Source: Udeniomyces pyricola
Lineage: Eukaryota; Basidiomycota; Tremellomycetes; Cystofilobasidiales; Mrakiaceae
NCBI GenBank assembly: GCA_039545295.1
Contig: BCIK01000033.1
Span: 124,001-188,000, forward strand
Length of the DNA stretch: 64,000 nt
Direction: 5' to 3'
Shown piece after piece: positions 1 to 11,505 of this stretch. Made by a program: the position numbers and the translations under genes. The notes under the pieces were generated by a model. The model was not told where the DNA came from, searched no databases, and saw only the letters and a list, made by a program, of their open reading frames with translations. Positions within the stretch are counted from its first letter, which is position 1. Each line of letters starts with the position of its first letter.

Positions 1-1138
1 CGTAGCCGAATCAGTCTTTTTCTTCTTCTTTTTTATCGAATTGGATTTTGAGACTGGCAATCGTGTCACAACGTTCAAAGGAAGAGGCCGTGAGGAGATG
101 AGCAGGAGGTGACAAGGCGAGATAGTTCTTATCAAGGGTCAGTATCGGGTGCTAGTTGTTCATCACTCCTAGGTCCGCTTCCCAGAGGGCTTGTGACAGC
201 AACGTACGGGGGGTAGCCTCCGTCTTCTGCCCTCCAACCCATGCCTGGTCCTTCTCCTCTTGACTGAGACTCTTCCAGGCCGCAATAGCCTCTGCTCGCG
301 TGGGTCCTTCGTCCTCGCCCTCGCTGCTGCTATCGCCATCCCAAGTGCCCATCTCCTCAGCCTCTCGGATAGCCTCGATCGAAAGTAGGCTCTCGACGAC
401 TTGTGAGATGTCGGCCGAGGGTTCCGCGTCGAGGGCTTGTTGAAGGGATGCCTCCGAACTGATCGGGAAGCAGGCATGCAAAGGAAAGACTTGCGATTAG
501 ATAGGACATTCAATGGTTGACGCGTTATCTTGCTATCCACCAGAAGTGGGAAGAGAGATTTTCACCTATGAGGGAACAGCATCTGAAGGAATTCAATCGG
601 CGTCTCCGGTTCCCCGTCTTCGCCCTGGCTCCAGTCGTCGACGGATGTGACACCCGTGCTGTCGCTCCAAGCACCACCTCCGTGGGCACTTGAGCTCAGA
701 CTCCATTCCTCCAGCGCCCGTTGGACTTCTTCCTCATCAGAAGTCTGATAGCCATCATGAGATACAAGCGAGGCATGCTCCGCCGCGGCTGTGTTGGCGA
801 GGGTTTGGAGAGTCTCTCGGATGGCAGGAAGCGTAGTCGGATCGGTCGGGTCAAAGTCGAAGAGGATGGTCGTGACGAGCTAAGATAGGGTTGGAAGCAG
901 GTATCGCAAGTCAGAACATGATGGATTGATGGGTGAGGATATGTAGACGAGAGCCTCTAAGGATCAGGGGGCGTACTGTTGGTGAAAGAGGCGGTACAAA
1001 CTCGGCCTAAGGAAAAACGAAGGAAGGCGGATTAGTAGTTGGTTTATTTAGCTACTAGGTGTGAGGTCTGTCCGATGAGAGTTCGGAATGAGGAGAAGAA
1101 CAGACCTTGAGGTCATTCCAAAGAGCCTCTTGAGACAT
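1..1138 (-). CDS. CUE/Smr-type protein, N-terminal part (runs off left edge)
   Basis: Five exons read leftward from an ATG at 1138: 1138-1106, 1006-977, one starting at 879, one starting near 466, and one from 53 to the window edge. The second and third encode a short N-terminal block (EFVPPLSPT, then LVTTILFDFDPTDP) that resembles the start of fungal Smr-domain proteins. About residues 95-140 form a CUE-like ubiquitin-binding helix bundle (PIEFLQMLFPHS followed by SLQQALDAEPSADISQVVES), followed by an acidic linker. The last exon requires a donor at CCCC|gtacgt (near 208) and an acceptor at 54-55. It stays open to the edge with a lysine run of the kind that precedes the DUF1771-Smr module in this family. 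The Smr nuclease-like domain itself would lie outside the window, so the family call is inference; the CUE-like region is what is visible. An alternative splice at 160-120 would end the protein at a stop at 11-13. Confidence 0.55.
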
Positions 1139-1729
1139 GGCTAAGGCGTGGGAGAGGGTAGTGCGTGGGATGAGTGCAATAGGATCAAGGGGGATGGCAA
1201 GGGGGAGCTGGGAAGACGAAGCAGAGCAGCAAGACAAGAAGGGGCACCGAATCGAACAAGCAACCAAGTGAAAGCCCCGATTTGGCGCGACCTGATGACG
1301 CGTCCTTGACAAGGCGGGCGACCAAAGGTTGATGTCGTTTAATGGATCGTCATTCTTTTGGGGTAATTAACCATCATCGAATCAGCAAGATATATATTCT
1401 CGTCTCATTTACCACTCAAGATTCTCAAGCACGATGCACATCCAGAGTACATTCACCATCGTTACACTTCAACACAATCTAAAACAAAATAGTAGCGCGA
1501 AAGAAACCAAGTGACCGCGCAAGATATATAGCCAAAGAAGACCAATGATATGGGGAACGGCGTTCCAAGCAGGGAGTAAACAAAAACGAACGGATAAAGA
1601 CATCTAGGAGAAAAGAAGGATCTAGTAAAGCGTAAGAAAGACAACAGTCTAGTAGGGTATCGGTCTCAAAAGCCCAAAGGAAAACACGACGACGACGACG
1701 GTAATCATGATCGATCACCACAAAGATCC
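1139..1729. other. Intergenic: promoter of the CUE gene and 3' flank of the GH16-like gene
   Basis: I see no gene here. The stretch holds the upstream region of the leftward CUE/Smr gene and the 3' flank of the leftward GH16-like gene. It contains a short TATATATT tract near 1389 and a (CGA)n microsatellite near 1687-1700. ORFs on both strands are short, pyrimidine-rich in translation and lack splice-site logic. Confidence 0.6.
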
Positions 1730-4071
1730 CTAGTTACAGACGTCGTACATCTTCACCGAATCCACCAGGAGCGCTCTGTTCTTGATCTTGTCACCCTTGG
1801 GCCAAGAGTCGTACCACCCGCTCTGCTTGGTCGCGAACGATCGCATGGCGTCCTGTCGAGGAGATGCGTTCTGCCACGGTTTGAGGGAGTTGTCAGGCCA
1901 GAAGCCATCGATGCCACCGGCGGCGACCTAGAGATTACAAGACGAAGAGAAGATGCCCAATTGGATGATCAGCACATATGTGCGAGTAGGACCCAAACTA
2001 GATAGATGAAGAAGCATCGAGCTCTCACCTGGATTCGAAGGTAAAACTTTTGATCAAAAGGTGCGTGTGAAACAGCGCCAGTCCAAGGGTTCCTGATGAG
2101 AGGACAAGGATCGACAGGGTGAAATGAAAGCAATAACTTTTATCAGCACGACCTCTTGAAAGCAGACAGGAGTCTCGTTCTCCACTCTGCTGTACAAAGC
2201 AACATGGGGTTCAACCGACTTACTCGACAAAGGTACCGTTTCCGTATCGAGTGGGGAAGTTGCCAATGTCAAAGAATCCCTTTTTAGGGCTCTTCTGAAC
2301 CATGACGGTATGAGCACGGGTCTTGATCCAGGTAATAATCTCGTTCTCGTCCCAATCCATTCCGAAAGTGTAGAATTCTTCGTTGAAAAAGTTTCGGTAA
2401 ACTGAACAACAAGACATGGGAGCGTTAGCCTAGCTGTCAGGCATGCTCAGGCAGAGGAAGTAGAAAAGAGGCTAATGGGACTTACGTCGGAAGACGGAGT
2501 CGGTTTCGCGACGAATGTCGCCCGGACCGTACGAGATGGCTGAATCGTAGACGTTGTTGAGATCCTGGAAACGGCTAGTTGCAAGGTTACCTCTGCCACC
2601 GACCAAGTCGATCAGGCCGGACCGGGGATAAGCTCCGTAAACGTCGTTGGCGGGAACCAAAGAGATTCGAGGCCAAATCCAGTCGCTGAGAGACAAGGAA
2701 GAGAGCAAGCAGAAAGGATCGCATATGGTCAGTACTCAATTGAGTAGCCTTCAAGAACAGATTGACCGGCATTGCGGGCACTCACCCAGTAGGCATCTTG
2801 ACCCGCACAACCACTCGACCATACTTGAGGTTGATCTTGTTCCGGGTCGTGATAGAGGCCGACATGACTACAAAGGATCAGAGAAGGAAACCGACACGGG
2901 TGAGCCTGCGGACAAGGACAAATCGAATCAAACATTAACAAGCTATCCTCACCTGGAGGCACGACGAGGGTGGCGTTTTGAGCCACAGAGATCTGGCAGT
3001 TGGCAGGATCCACAGCGGTACATTTGTCTCCGAGGTCGATCATCGAGGCGTTGACAAAGGCCAGTGTCGAGACGTCGACGTCCGAGGTAAGGCTCGGCAC
3101 AATGTGAAGCTGGCCGTCTCGAATGTACGAGTTGGTATCCGAGTCGGTGAAGCTGCGGAGGGCAGAGAGAATCAAGTTCAGCCGAGAACGACTCATCTCA
3201 TGTAAGCTCGATGAGAAAGAGGATGCCGTCACGTACAGGGTAAAATCTCCCGAGTTGGACCCGCCCATTTGAGTCTCCTTTGTCCAGTAGTCAGCGTTGA
3301 GCGTTGAGCTCGAGAAGTCTTCCGAGAAGATCTCGCAAAACTTGGTGCGAGGCACTGAGTTGTATCCATCCCAAATGAGGTAGCCACCGATACCGAAGCC
3401 GACGAGGACCCAAAAGAGAAAGACAAAGTACGAAGGGCGCTCCTTGATCCTCTTGTGAGCGCCGACTAGCCAGGGTTTGCTCTGAGGGGCAACAGAAGAT
3501 GATCAGACCGGTATAGCCAATCAGCCATCCATCGTAGAGGCTTCTCTGCGCACCAAGTAAGAAACAGCCAGAAAATGAGAACTCACATTGCCTTGAGGGT
3601 CCATGAGCATCGACTTGAATGGCTTCTGTCTCGTCTTGGTCTTCATCATCATGACCGAGTCTCCCGAGTCGGAGGTTTCCGATCCTCTGCCTTGTCCCTT
3701 CCGGGGAGAGTACTCGCTATTGATCCCATCACGCTCGATGCTGGTGGTCCGTGAGCGAACCATGTGGACGTCCGAGTTGGCAGCAGTGATAGGCGTTCCA
3801 GGACCGAAGTAGCTCGTCTGGACGGAGAGTGTCGAACGGGAGGCTGAGGGGGTATCAAATGGATTGCGAGGGAATGTAATCGACGGAGAGTGGGCAGGAA
3901 GGATGAGAGGAGCCGCTAACTGGGACATGGGCTATCGGGACGAATGAACCAGAGAATGTTGAGTGATCAGTGCTTGAACGAGAAAAGGGAAGGAAGCCAA
4001 GGGGCTGTTCGAGCTGGAGGACCAGAAGAGAAGGTAGATGCTCAACTCACAGTGGTGGCCTGTTCCGTCAT
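1730..4071 (-). CDS. Type II membrane protein with GH16 (Kre6/Skn1- or GNBP-like) domain, catalytic acids replaced
   Basis: First exon is 4071-4051 (MTEQATT), then 3931-3587, then one starting at 3481, and further exons down to the TAA-free stop TAG at 1730-1732. Residues 1 to about 138 are a Ser/Thr/Pro-rich cytosolic tail. One transmembrane helix follows at about 140-160 (YFVFLFWVLVGFGIGGYLIW). The luminal part is a GH16 beta-jelly-roll of the Kre6/Skn1 or glucan-binding-protein type (FCEIFSEDFSSSTLNADYW, GDWIWP, FGMDWDENEI, NPWTG, FYLRI, VAAGGIDGFWPD, VDSVKMYDVC). Active GH16 enzymes carry SGEIDI-x-E; here the codons at 2619-2595 read SGLIDLVGG. Both catalytic Glu are therefore Leu and Gly, while the Asp is kept, and the usual AIWM substrate strip is RISL. 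Family members act in beta-glucan assembly or recognition in the secretory pathway. I infer a non-catalytic glucan-binding or scaffold role. The exon structure is well supported by frame and motif continuity. The gene is divergent from the GT2 gene at 5917. Confidence 0.83.
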
Positions 4072-5916
4072 GTGGGATGGATAGGAGCGAGTGATAATGA
4101 CAAAGGTGGGGAAAGGGGGAGACAACGAAGCCTAGCGTGATGGAAGGCTGCAGGCAAAGTTGGGGGACGGAAGGAAGACGATGATGGGAGCCGATGGATT
4201 AAGAAGAGAGAAGAAGATGAGAGTCTGATAGGAACGAAGAGTTTAAAGAGGGCACGACCGGATGGAGCGGGATTTTGAGGTTTCAATTTCATGTCTGCAG
4301 GATGGATATGCGTTAGTGAGCCTAGAGATGAGGTCGATGGGGGCGAGGACGGAGAGGTGGAGAATTCCAAGTTGAGAGAGATTCGCTCAGTCACGTCTCG
4401 GGACGACATCTCGGGATCTCGGTCTGTCCCGCTCCTTCTGATCTGTTCGCCCTTGCTTTGGAATTCCATTGGCCACGTTTCGTCCGGCCGCCACGTCTTC
4501 TCACTTCTAGCTTCGGCCCCGAGTGATCCAGGCCATGATCGATGCACGTTGAATCTGACAGGTGATATATGGCATGGCCGGTGAAATGTGACGCATTACG
4601 CGAGCAGTCATTGAACGACGTCACGGTAATCATCATGACGTGGCGTCAGCGCGCTTTCGTCTAGAAGCATACATTCCACCGTGCAATGGCAGGTCTACCA
4701 GTCGCCATCATTCTAACACAGAGTACGTCAAATACGTTCAACCTAAGTATCTCTTCAGCTACTAGCAAACCCTAGATCGATGATACTCTATGCATGAGGG
4801 GTTGATGATCGGTGAAGCATGAAGCCCGAGAATATTAACGAAACGTACAATGATTAACGATTGACCGTCTGGCTAGTGGCTCACGCGGTCGGCGCGTTGG
4901 ATCCCAGGTCTCGGACTCCGCAGCTTCCAATTCACGTGGCCCAAGATCGATTCCCATCCGGAGGCGCCCGAGAGCAAACGCTATCTCGCCATGCCTTTTG
5001 AGTGTGGTCTCCTTTGTTGGCTGTATGTGCGATCTTTCCGGTCGGAGCGCGCGATACTCTATAGCTCGATAAAATTGCTTAGCTTCATATCGATACATGC
5101 TCAATCTCTCCGAGGCAAGAGGCACTCTAATACTACGCATGCGACGATCGTCGTCCATCGACGGCGCCCGGGGAAAAAAAAAAGCAAGAATCGAGTATGA
5201 ATTCTTCCGTCGTGATCTTATGTTTTTCGCCTGTCATGGCAGATCGAAATTACAAGCCTCTCCTCACCAGGAATGTCTCAGACACTGATCCTTACACTGG
5301 GGAGTACGTAAATCTAAGATGGGCAAGTTCCTGACTCAATGACGGAGGGAGGGCGGCGTGCCATCATCATAGGAAATTTGGGATCGCCGGGGCGAAGAGG
5401 CAGATCCGGATTAGGTTGCCAGACCGATGGTCGGTGTCCGGTAACAGTCCGATAGCGCACATGAGACTTGAGTGTCTGAACGTGTGAGAATCGCGAAACT
5501 CAAGACTAAAACGTCCAGGCAAAAGAGTCGGGATGAAGGAGATATAGGGAGTGGAATGCGGGGGTCCTAGATCCCTGACAGTCTCGGAATCCCGCGTCGA
5601 TCCTTCGCGTGATCGCCTCTATCCGGGCGGCAGGTCTCCATCTGTTCGCTGCTCGGCCATATTTCTACCATTATTCTACCGTCTTCTCATCGTCTACCAT
5701 CATCCCTCAAAACCTCACAACTCTTCCCTCACCAACCGCTTCACTCCCTGATCCGCTCTCCCCCTTCCTTCCGGCATCCATTCGGACTCTTGCACTACTG
5801 CCTCTCTTGCTCCTCAGCTTCCACTCTCTTTTTATCTCCCATACTCCTACATTCTGCACCCCTTTTACCCTGAGCACCCATCACCTGACACCTATCCCTA
5901 CCAACTCACCTTCTCC
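4072..5916. promoter_or_regulatory. 1.85-kb divergent intergenic region between the GH16-like and GT2 genes
   Basis: The two flanking genes point away from each other, so this stretch holds both promoters. Its right end (about 5640-5916) is strongly pyrimidine-rich on the + strand, typical of a fungal 5' leader before the ATG at 5917. A CRE-like TGACGT half-site occurs near 4636. A 107-codon leftward ORF at 4835-5158 has no recognisable domain or splice context and is not called. I see no tRNA or repeat element. Confidence 0.55.
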
Positions 5917-8900
5917 ATGATTTCCCCTTCCGCCGCGGAGGCTTCAACGTCGTCCAAACCCGCACAGCAGCCACTGGCTGGCTCGACTCCGAACAACATC
6001 TCTCCTGCGTCCTCTGCCGTTGATCTCACCTCCAAGCACGGTCGGTACTCCATCTCTAGCAGTCGACCGAGTGTCACTCACATCAACCGAATCGACGAAG
6101 AAGAAATTGAGGCTGCTCCTTTGGTAGGTACCTTGTCTGTGCCTTGCCCCTTTCTACGTCCGAACCTTATTTGGCAGCGCGTTAAACGTTGAGGCTTGTT
6201 CTCTGGCTTTTTCATTTTCTTTCTCGACGCCTTTTCCTTTCCTTCCCCTATGGTTGCACCTTTGCCAGCGGCACTACCGACAGTCATCAACTCTTTCTGT
6301 AAACTCTGCTTACCGAGCCTCCCTTCGTAACCCGGTTCCCTCGATCCGACGGGAGTCGTCTCATCAATCCATCCATGGTGACCACTCTGATGAGGCCCTT
6401 GGCGACGGTAACGGCAGGCGCCCGACCATTCGTGAGTAAACGCCGCTTTCAGTTGGCCTCCGTTGCTAATCGAGCTTCCACCTCGATTCGACAGAGTTCC
6501 AATCCCATCTCAACCCGACTCTTGGTCCTTTCTCTTCGATTACAGATGACCGACGAATCTCCACTCAAAATGTCGTCAACAAGTGGACCCTCATGGCGGG
6601 ACATCTCTACCGGACTTGTGCCGCGGAGGGCTGGTTTCCAGATGCGTCGTTCGGTGTCGTTCTCGTCCGAGAGAGGCTCGGACACTATGTGTCTTACCCT
6701 CCCATGGACGAGGTGGAAGGCATCGATGAGCTTCTCGACGCCATCAAGGTCCTCAACTGCGGTGTCGCCCTCGTCGTCACGAGTGACGTCGTTCGCGAGC
6801 TAGTCGACAACATGTTCGTCCCATCATCTCTCCGCTTCGAGCACGATGTAGTTGCTGCCGTCGAAGGAGGCACTTACCGATCTTATTCCTTTACTATCCC
6901 TTAGTCCCGATAATGAGACGTTCGTCCCCTTGACCGCCGAGAAGATGGTTCAAGTCCAGGACGAGATCGAAGAGCTATGCCAGGCCAAACGACACCAACA
7001 GGCCGCCTTTGTCCGATCCAACCGATCGTTGGTCGTGTGGTCTGATGAGGTGAGAGGACCGTTGTTTTCTTGTCCTGTCCAGCCTAGTCAGGTTGAGCCT
7101 GGAGAGTCCTGAACATTGAGTGCTGACTGACCTCCCCCTTTTCTGCATCCATTCTGACCGATTCAGGTGACCGAGCTCGTCCCCGCAACCAAAGTCATGC
7201 ACGAGGACATGATCAATTTTGTCTGGCGCAAGGTCGACACCGATGAGCTCTGGTACTCTCCTGAGGCCTCGGCTGGGACTGAGACGGACAAGAGACAGGC
7301 CCTTCTTCTCGCACCGACGATCACCGGTCTCGCCGTTGGCTTAAATGTCGTCATTTGCTGCGTCTCGATCCGATCTATCATGAAGTTCTACCTCTTGGAC
7401 CACGTTTGGACGACTCTTCTCCTCTTTGTGACCATTCCCTTGGCCTTTTGCGTTCTTCAGTTCTTTTGCTCGACCATCGTAAGCACATCTTACTTCAATG
7501 TCTTGCTCGAGGAGGCTCGAGAGGTTACAGCGGTTGATCGTTGGTTTCCCTTCTTTTGTACTAGGTTGGAGGTGTCTTCCAGCTTGTCGGTCCCATCAAA
7601 CAGGTCTACTCCAATTCCAAGTACTTCAGCGGTGTTAAACCTCCCCGTATGACTGGACCTCTCCCTCACATTGTACGTTGCTTTGCTCTCGTTTCTCAGC
7701 TGAGATCGTTGACTAGATTTCAGCAGTAGCTGACATGCTTCCTGTTGGTATCGGTCTTTCTTCCCCTAGACTATTCAAATGCCAGTCTACAAGGAAGGTC
7801 TTGAGTCGGTTCTGCGACCTACTATTCAAAGTGTTCAACGAGCCATGGCTACGTACGAGCTCCAAGGCGGCACAGCATCGATCCTCATTTGCGACGACGG
7901 TATGCAACTCCTTAAGCCTGATGAACTAGCCATTCGAAAAGTCTGTCCCTCCCATCCTTATTCTGTAGGCATACGCGTATCCTGACTGCTGACATCATCT
8001 TTGGGTTCCCATCTGGCCTTCGTTGCTGCGTTCTGTTTGGCAGGAATTTTACAATCTCAACTCCATTGCCTATGTCGCTCGTCCCGGTCACAGTGCCCAC
8101 TACAAGCGTGCCGGCCGTTTCAAGAAGGCCAGTAACACGAACGTCTCCCTCGAGCTCTCCATCCGCGTTGAGCAGATCATGAACGAACGTCGACCTGCCG
8201 TCACCCCGGATTCGTGAGTCAACCTTTCCTCTTCCCTGGCTTTCCCGGAGAGACTCTTAGCTGACTTTGGGTTTGGTTTATCGTTTATGTTCAGAACTTG
8301 GTATGCCGAAGACGAGAACGCCCTGTACGAGACCTGCCTCGCTCTCGCATTGGAAGAAACCCGCAAGACGATCGTCGTTCCTCCCAAGCCCGCCGAGCTC
8401 GGCAAGGACGGAGAAGTCCTCATCGAAGAAGAGAAGGAGAAGACGATTGAACTTGGGATCTGGGCGGAAGGCTCAATCAGGGTCGGCGAGGTGTAAGTTT
8501 ACCTTTCTTTCTGTGAACAAACAATGGTCAATTCAACTGTGGTGACTCACTTATTGCATGGTGTACTTCTATAGTATCCTCTTGATTGATTCGGACACGC
8601 GAATTCCCGAAGATTGCTTCCTCGACGCTGCGTCCGAGATGCACCACTGCCCGGACGTCGGTATCATCCAACACAGTTCGTCCCTCTCACTACCATTGCA
8701 CTACCGTTTCTTCTAGTCTGGGATTTGCCGCTGATATTTGGTCCATCTTTGCGCAGAATCCGGTGTCATGTATGTCGGATCCGGCTACTTTGAGCGAGGC
8801 ATCGGCTACTTCACTGCTATCGTCAACATTGCCATTTCATGGGTCGTCTCCAACGGCGATATCTCTCCCTTCGTCGGTCACAATGCCTTTTTGCGATGGT

Positions 8901-10398
8901 CGGCACTCCAAGAGGTCGCCACTCACGAAGAGGGCGGTCGAAGAGTCATTTGGTCCGAGATCCACGTGTACGTTTCCTCTCTCTCCGATCTGACCTGATA
9001 TCTCGTTGTGTTCGAGTACTGAATGGCTCCTTTGAGTCTTTTCATTTATTTGTCTATCTACACAGCTCTGAGGACTTTGACATGGCGTTGCGTTTGCTCC
9101 GAGCCGGTTATCTCGTCCGATGGGCCACTTACAGTCCTGGATTCGAGGAGGGTGTCTCACTCACGTGCGACGACGAGGTCAACCGATGGCAGAAGTACGC
9201 CTACGGCTGCTCCGAGCTCATCTTCCATCCGATCCGCTACTGGCCGACTAAGGGACCGTTCACGGATCAGATCCTGTCGTTCCTCGTTTACTCGGACCTG
9301 CCAATTCATTACAAGTTCTCGGCGTGGTCGTACACCATGAGTTACTACGCTTGGGGTGAGTGTGACCTTTCTTACTCTTGCTTCTCTTTGTGCCTGGCTT
9401 CTGTTGTTGACCTCGAGTGTTGCTCATCTATCTTCTCCAGGCTGTGGTATTTGGCTTTCCCTTGCTGGTTACGTTATCTACGGCATGTTCCTCCCCGATA
9501 TCAACGTCACCCTGTACCCGTCTTCTTGGGAGATCATGCTTGCTATCGTGAGTCCAAGTTTGTTGGAACTGAATTCGTTCCGAATCTCTAGCTGATCAAG
9601 CTGGATGTCTTGTTTTTATTCTTTAAGTTCTTTATCTTTTCCATCGGATCCACCTTTACCTTTGCCGTCCTCCGATACCGTTCTGGCGACGCCGGCATCG
9701 GCAAAGCACTGTACGATCAAATCACCACTCTGCCTTTCATGTTTATCGTAAGTATTGGGTCCCTATTCCGTCTTCATCCAGCAATGTCTGCTGTCGTACA
9801 GTGTCATTCTACGGCGCGTCTGACTCCTGTGCTCTCCTCCTTCGTTATATCTCATTCACACTTCTCAGCTCTTCTCTGGTCTGAGTTGGCACGTCTCCCT
9901 CGCCTTGCTCGCCCATCTCTTTGAATACAACATGCAGTGGTCCGCGACGGAGAAAGAAGCCGTTCAGACGACGTTGCTTGAAGAGATCCCGCATATCTGG
10001 CGCCGATTCCGCATCATGTTTGTCTTCTTCACACTCGTGGTCATCGCTGTCATCATCATGTCGACCGACATTGTTCCTTTCACTTGGTGCGTATCCTCTT
10101 CTTGATTGGGTTTTTCTGTCCCTACACCCAAGCTTCACGGTTCAAGGACTGATTGTCGGATCTATTTCGCTGCCTTGAACGTCTCACCATTCTCAGGCAA
10201 GTCCTTGGCGTTGACGCCATCATGCCGATCATGATCATCTTCGGCGGGCATCTTCTTTACCCGTGAGTTACCGGCTTGCTTAGATTCTTCTTTGCCGATC
10301 TGATGTGGTGTACTCCGGACTAACCCTCATCTTCGCTTGGATACTCCTTACTTTACAGTATCGTCCTCAACCCCAACCTCATGCTCTTCCGTTTCTAA
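5917..10398 (+). CDS. Family-2 processive glycosyltransferase, multi-pass membrane (GT2)
   Basis: The start is the ATG at 5917, the first after a pyrimidine-rich leader, and the stop is TAA 10396-10398 after the tail PNLMLFRF. The roughly 880-residue product has a Ser-rich cytosolic N-terminus, a cytosolic domain of unknown role, then two or more transmembrane helices near 7320-7480. The GT-A domain carries the usual superfamily residues: QMPVYKEGLESV, ICDDGMQLL (first Asp), IDSDTRIPEDC (DxD-type), SEDFDMALRLL (acidic catalytic region) and RWQKYAYGCSEL at the QxxRW position. At least five C-terminal membrane helices follow (9440-10390). This is the fungal GT2 group related to cellulose, chitin and hyaluronan synthases but distinct from classical chitin synthases. 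Its product is not predictable from sequence; a cell-surface polysaccharide is likely. It has more than 12 introns. Between 6815 and 6866 the frame changes, which needs a very short intron (34 or 49 nt from the gtccca donor at 6817) or reflects a sequence error. Confidence 0.85.
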
Positions 10399-11248
10399 GG
10401 ATTGCTCTTTGTTTGTTTCTCGCCTTCGTGAATCACCCTCTTAGACCTGTTCTCCTTGTTGTTTCTACGTTATCCGCCGTGTCCCCATTCCCCTTCCCAC
10501 TATAGAGCCTTTTTCGGTACCTTTGCGTTTATTCCTTTTCTTGCTTTCTTTGCCTTTTTCTTCGGGTCCTTTCCTTTGCGGGCTTATCTGTCGTGGTCCT
10601 CTCATTCCTTCTTCTTCTTCTCTCGCTTGCGTGTACTAGTGTACGATGGAATCCCGAGCGTTTCTCTAATATATAGATTCTGTATCAACATGCGTTTTCT
10701 GCTGGGATTTTTTTTTTATATTTGAATTGCTGCAGAGGGAGAATTGGAGAAGACTTCTCGCCGTGATCATGAAGCTACGTATTAGCTCTGGGTTTGATTA
10801 GGTCCTCAACTCAGTCACTAGGGGATTGTACGGCAACCATGTGAATGCTGTACCCATGATCAATTACAATGTTGATGATTGCTCATCGCAGATTGCCAGC
10901 ATGCGTCGTCATCGTCGGTGTGGAAGAAAGCCTCACATACTCTGCGGGTATAGCACATAACACATATGATTGTCGATCATTCCTCTATGCTGGCAGTCAC
11001 GTTTGAATGGCGACATCATGATCGTGATATCGCGTGTCACGTGGAATATTGTATGTTGAATAATACGAGGCGATTGGGTCACGTTCCTCTGTTCGATCTC
11101 TCCAACGCGCTGAGCGCTCAGCCGGGCCCGTCCGATGGTTGTCTCTTATCAACTCTCCTGCGCCCCTCCCACCTTGCGACCCATCTCTCTCACACCCACT
11201 CACTCACCCAATCCTCCCTATCAACCCTTTCAACTCATTTCACAAATC
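10399..11248. other. Intergenic: GT2 3' flank and promoter of the small gene
   Basis: No gene is supported. The first 330 bases are T/C-rich and contain short ORFs with hydrophobic pseudo-translations typical of a 3' flank. The last 130 bases are a C/T-rich leader running into the ATG at 11249. Confidence 0.6.
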
Positions 11249-11505
11249 ATGTCTGACGTATGTCCATCTTCACCCTCGGTACGACAGCCTGATATACTCC
11301 ATGCTATGCTGACGATGGTCCTTGGTTCTCTCTTTGGACGACGCAGCAATCCGAGATCAAAGAGACTGGTGGCGGCCTCGCTTCTTCGCCTATCGTTGCG
11401 GGCCTGCCCAAAGCGCCCGGAGGCGAGGGTCTGACTCGAGCCGAGCTCGCCGAACAGAAGGCTGCTGAGGCGGCGGCTAAGAAGGAGGAGAAGAAGTCGG
11501 AGTAA
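11249..11505 (+). CDS. Small Ala/Lys/Glu-rich protein of unknown function (55 aa)
   Basis: Two exons: 11249-11257 (Met-Ser-Asp) and 11347-11505, ending TAA at 11503-11505. The 89-nt intron has a gtatgt donor, a GCTGAC branch sequence near 11308 and a GCAG acceptor. The product begins MSDQSEIKETGGGLASSP, continues with a Pro/Gly stretch (GLPKAPGGEGLTRAEL), and ends in a charged, helical Ala/Lys/Glu tail (AAEAAAKKEEKKSE). I do not recognise a family. It is predicted to be soluble, with no signal peptide or membrane segment. It is too short for usual gene-calling thresholds, but a well-formed intron, a pyrimidine-rich leader and GC-rich third positions (CTC, GCC, AAG, GAG) argue that it is expressed and coding. 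Confidence 0.6.

Noticed and set aside
4835..5158. 107-codon leftward ORF in the divergent promoter
   Set aside because: It has no recognisable motif, no splice context and mixed codon choice; it is most likely chance, though it could be tested by transcription data.
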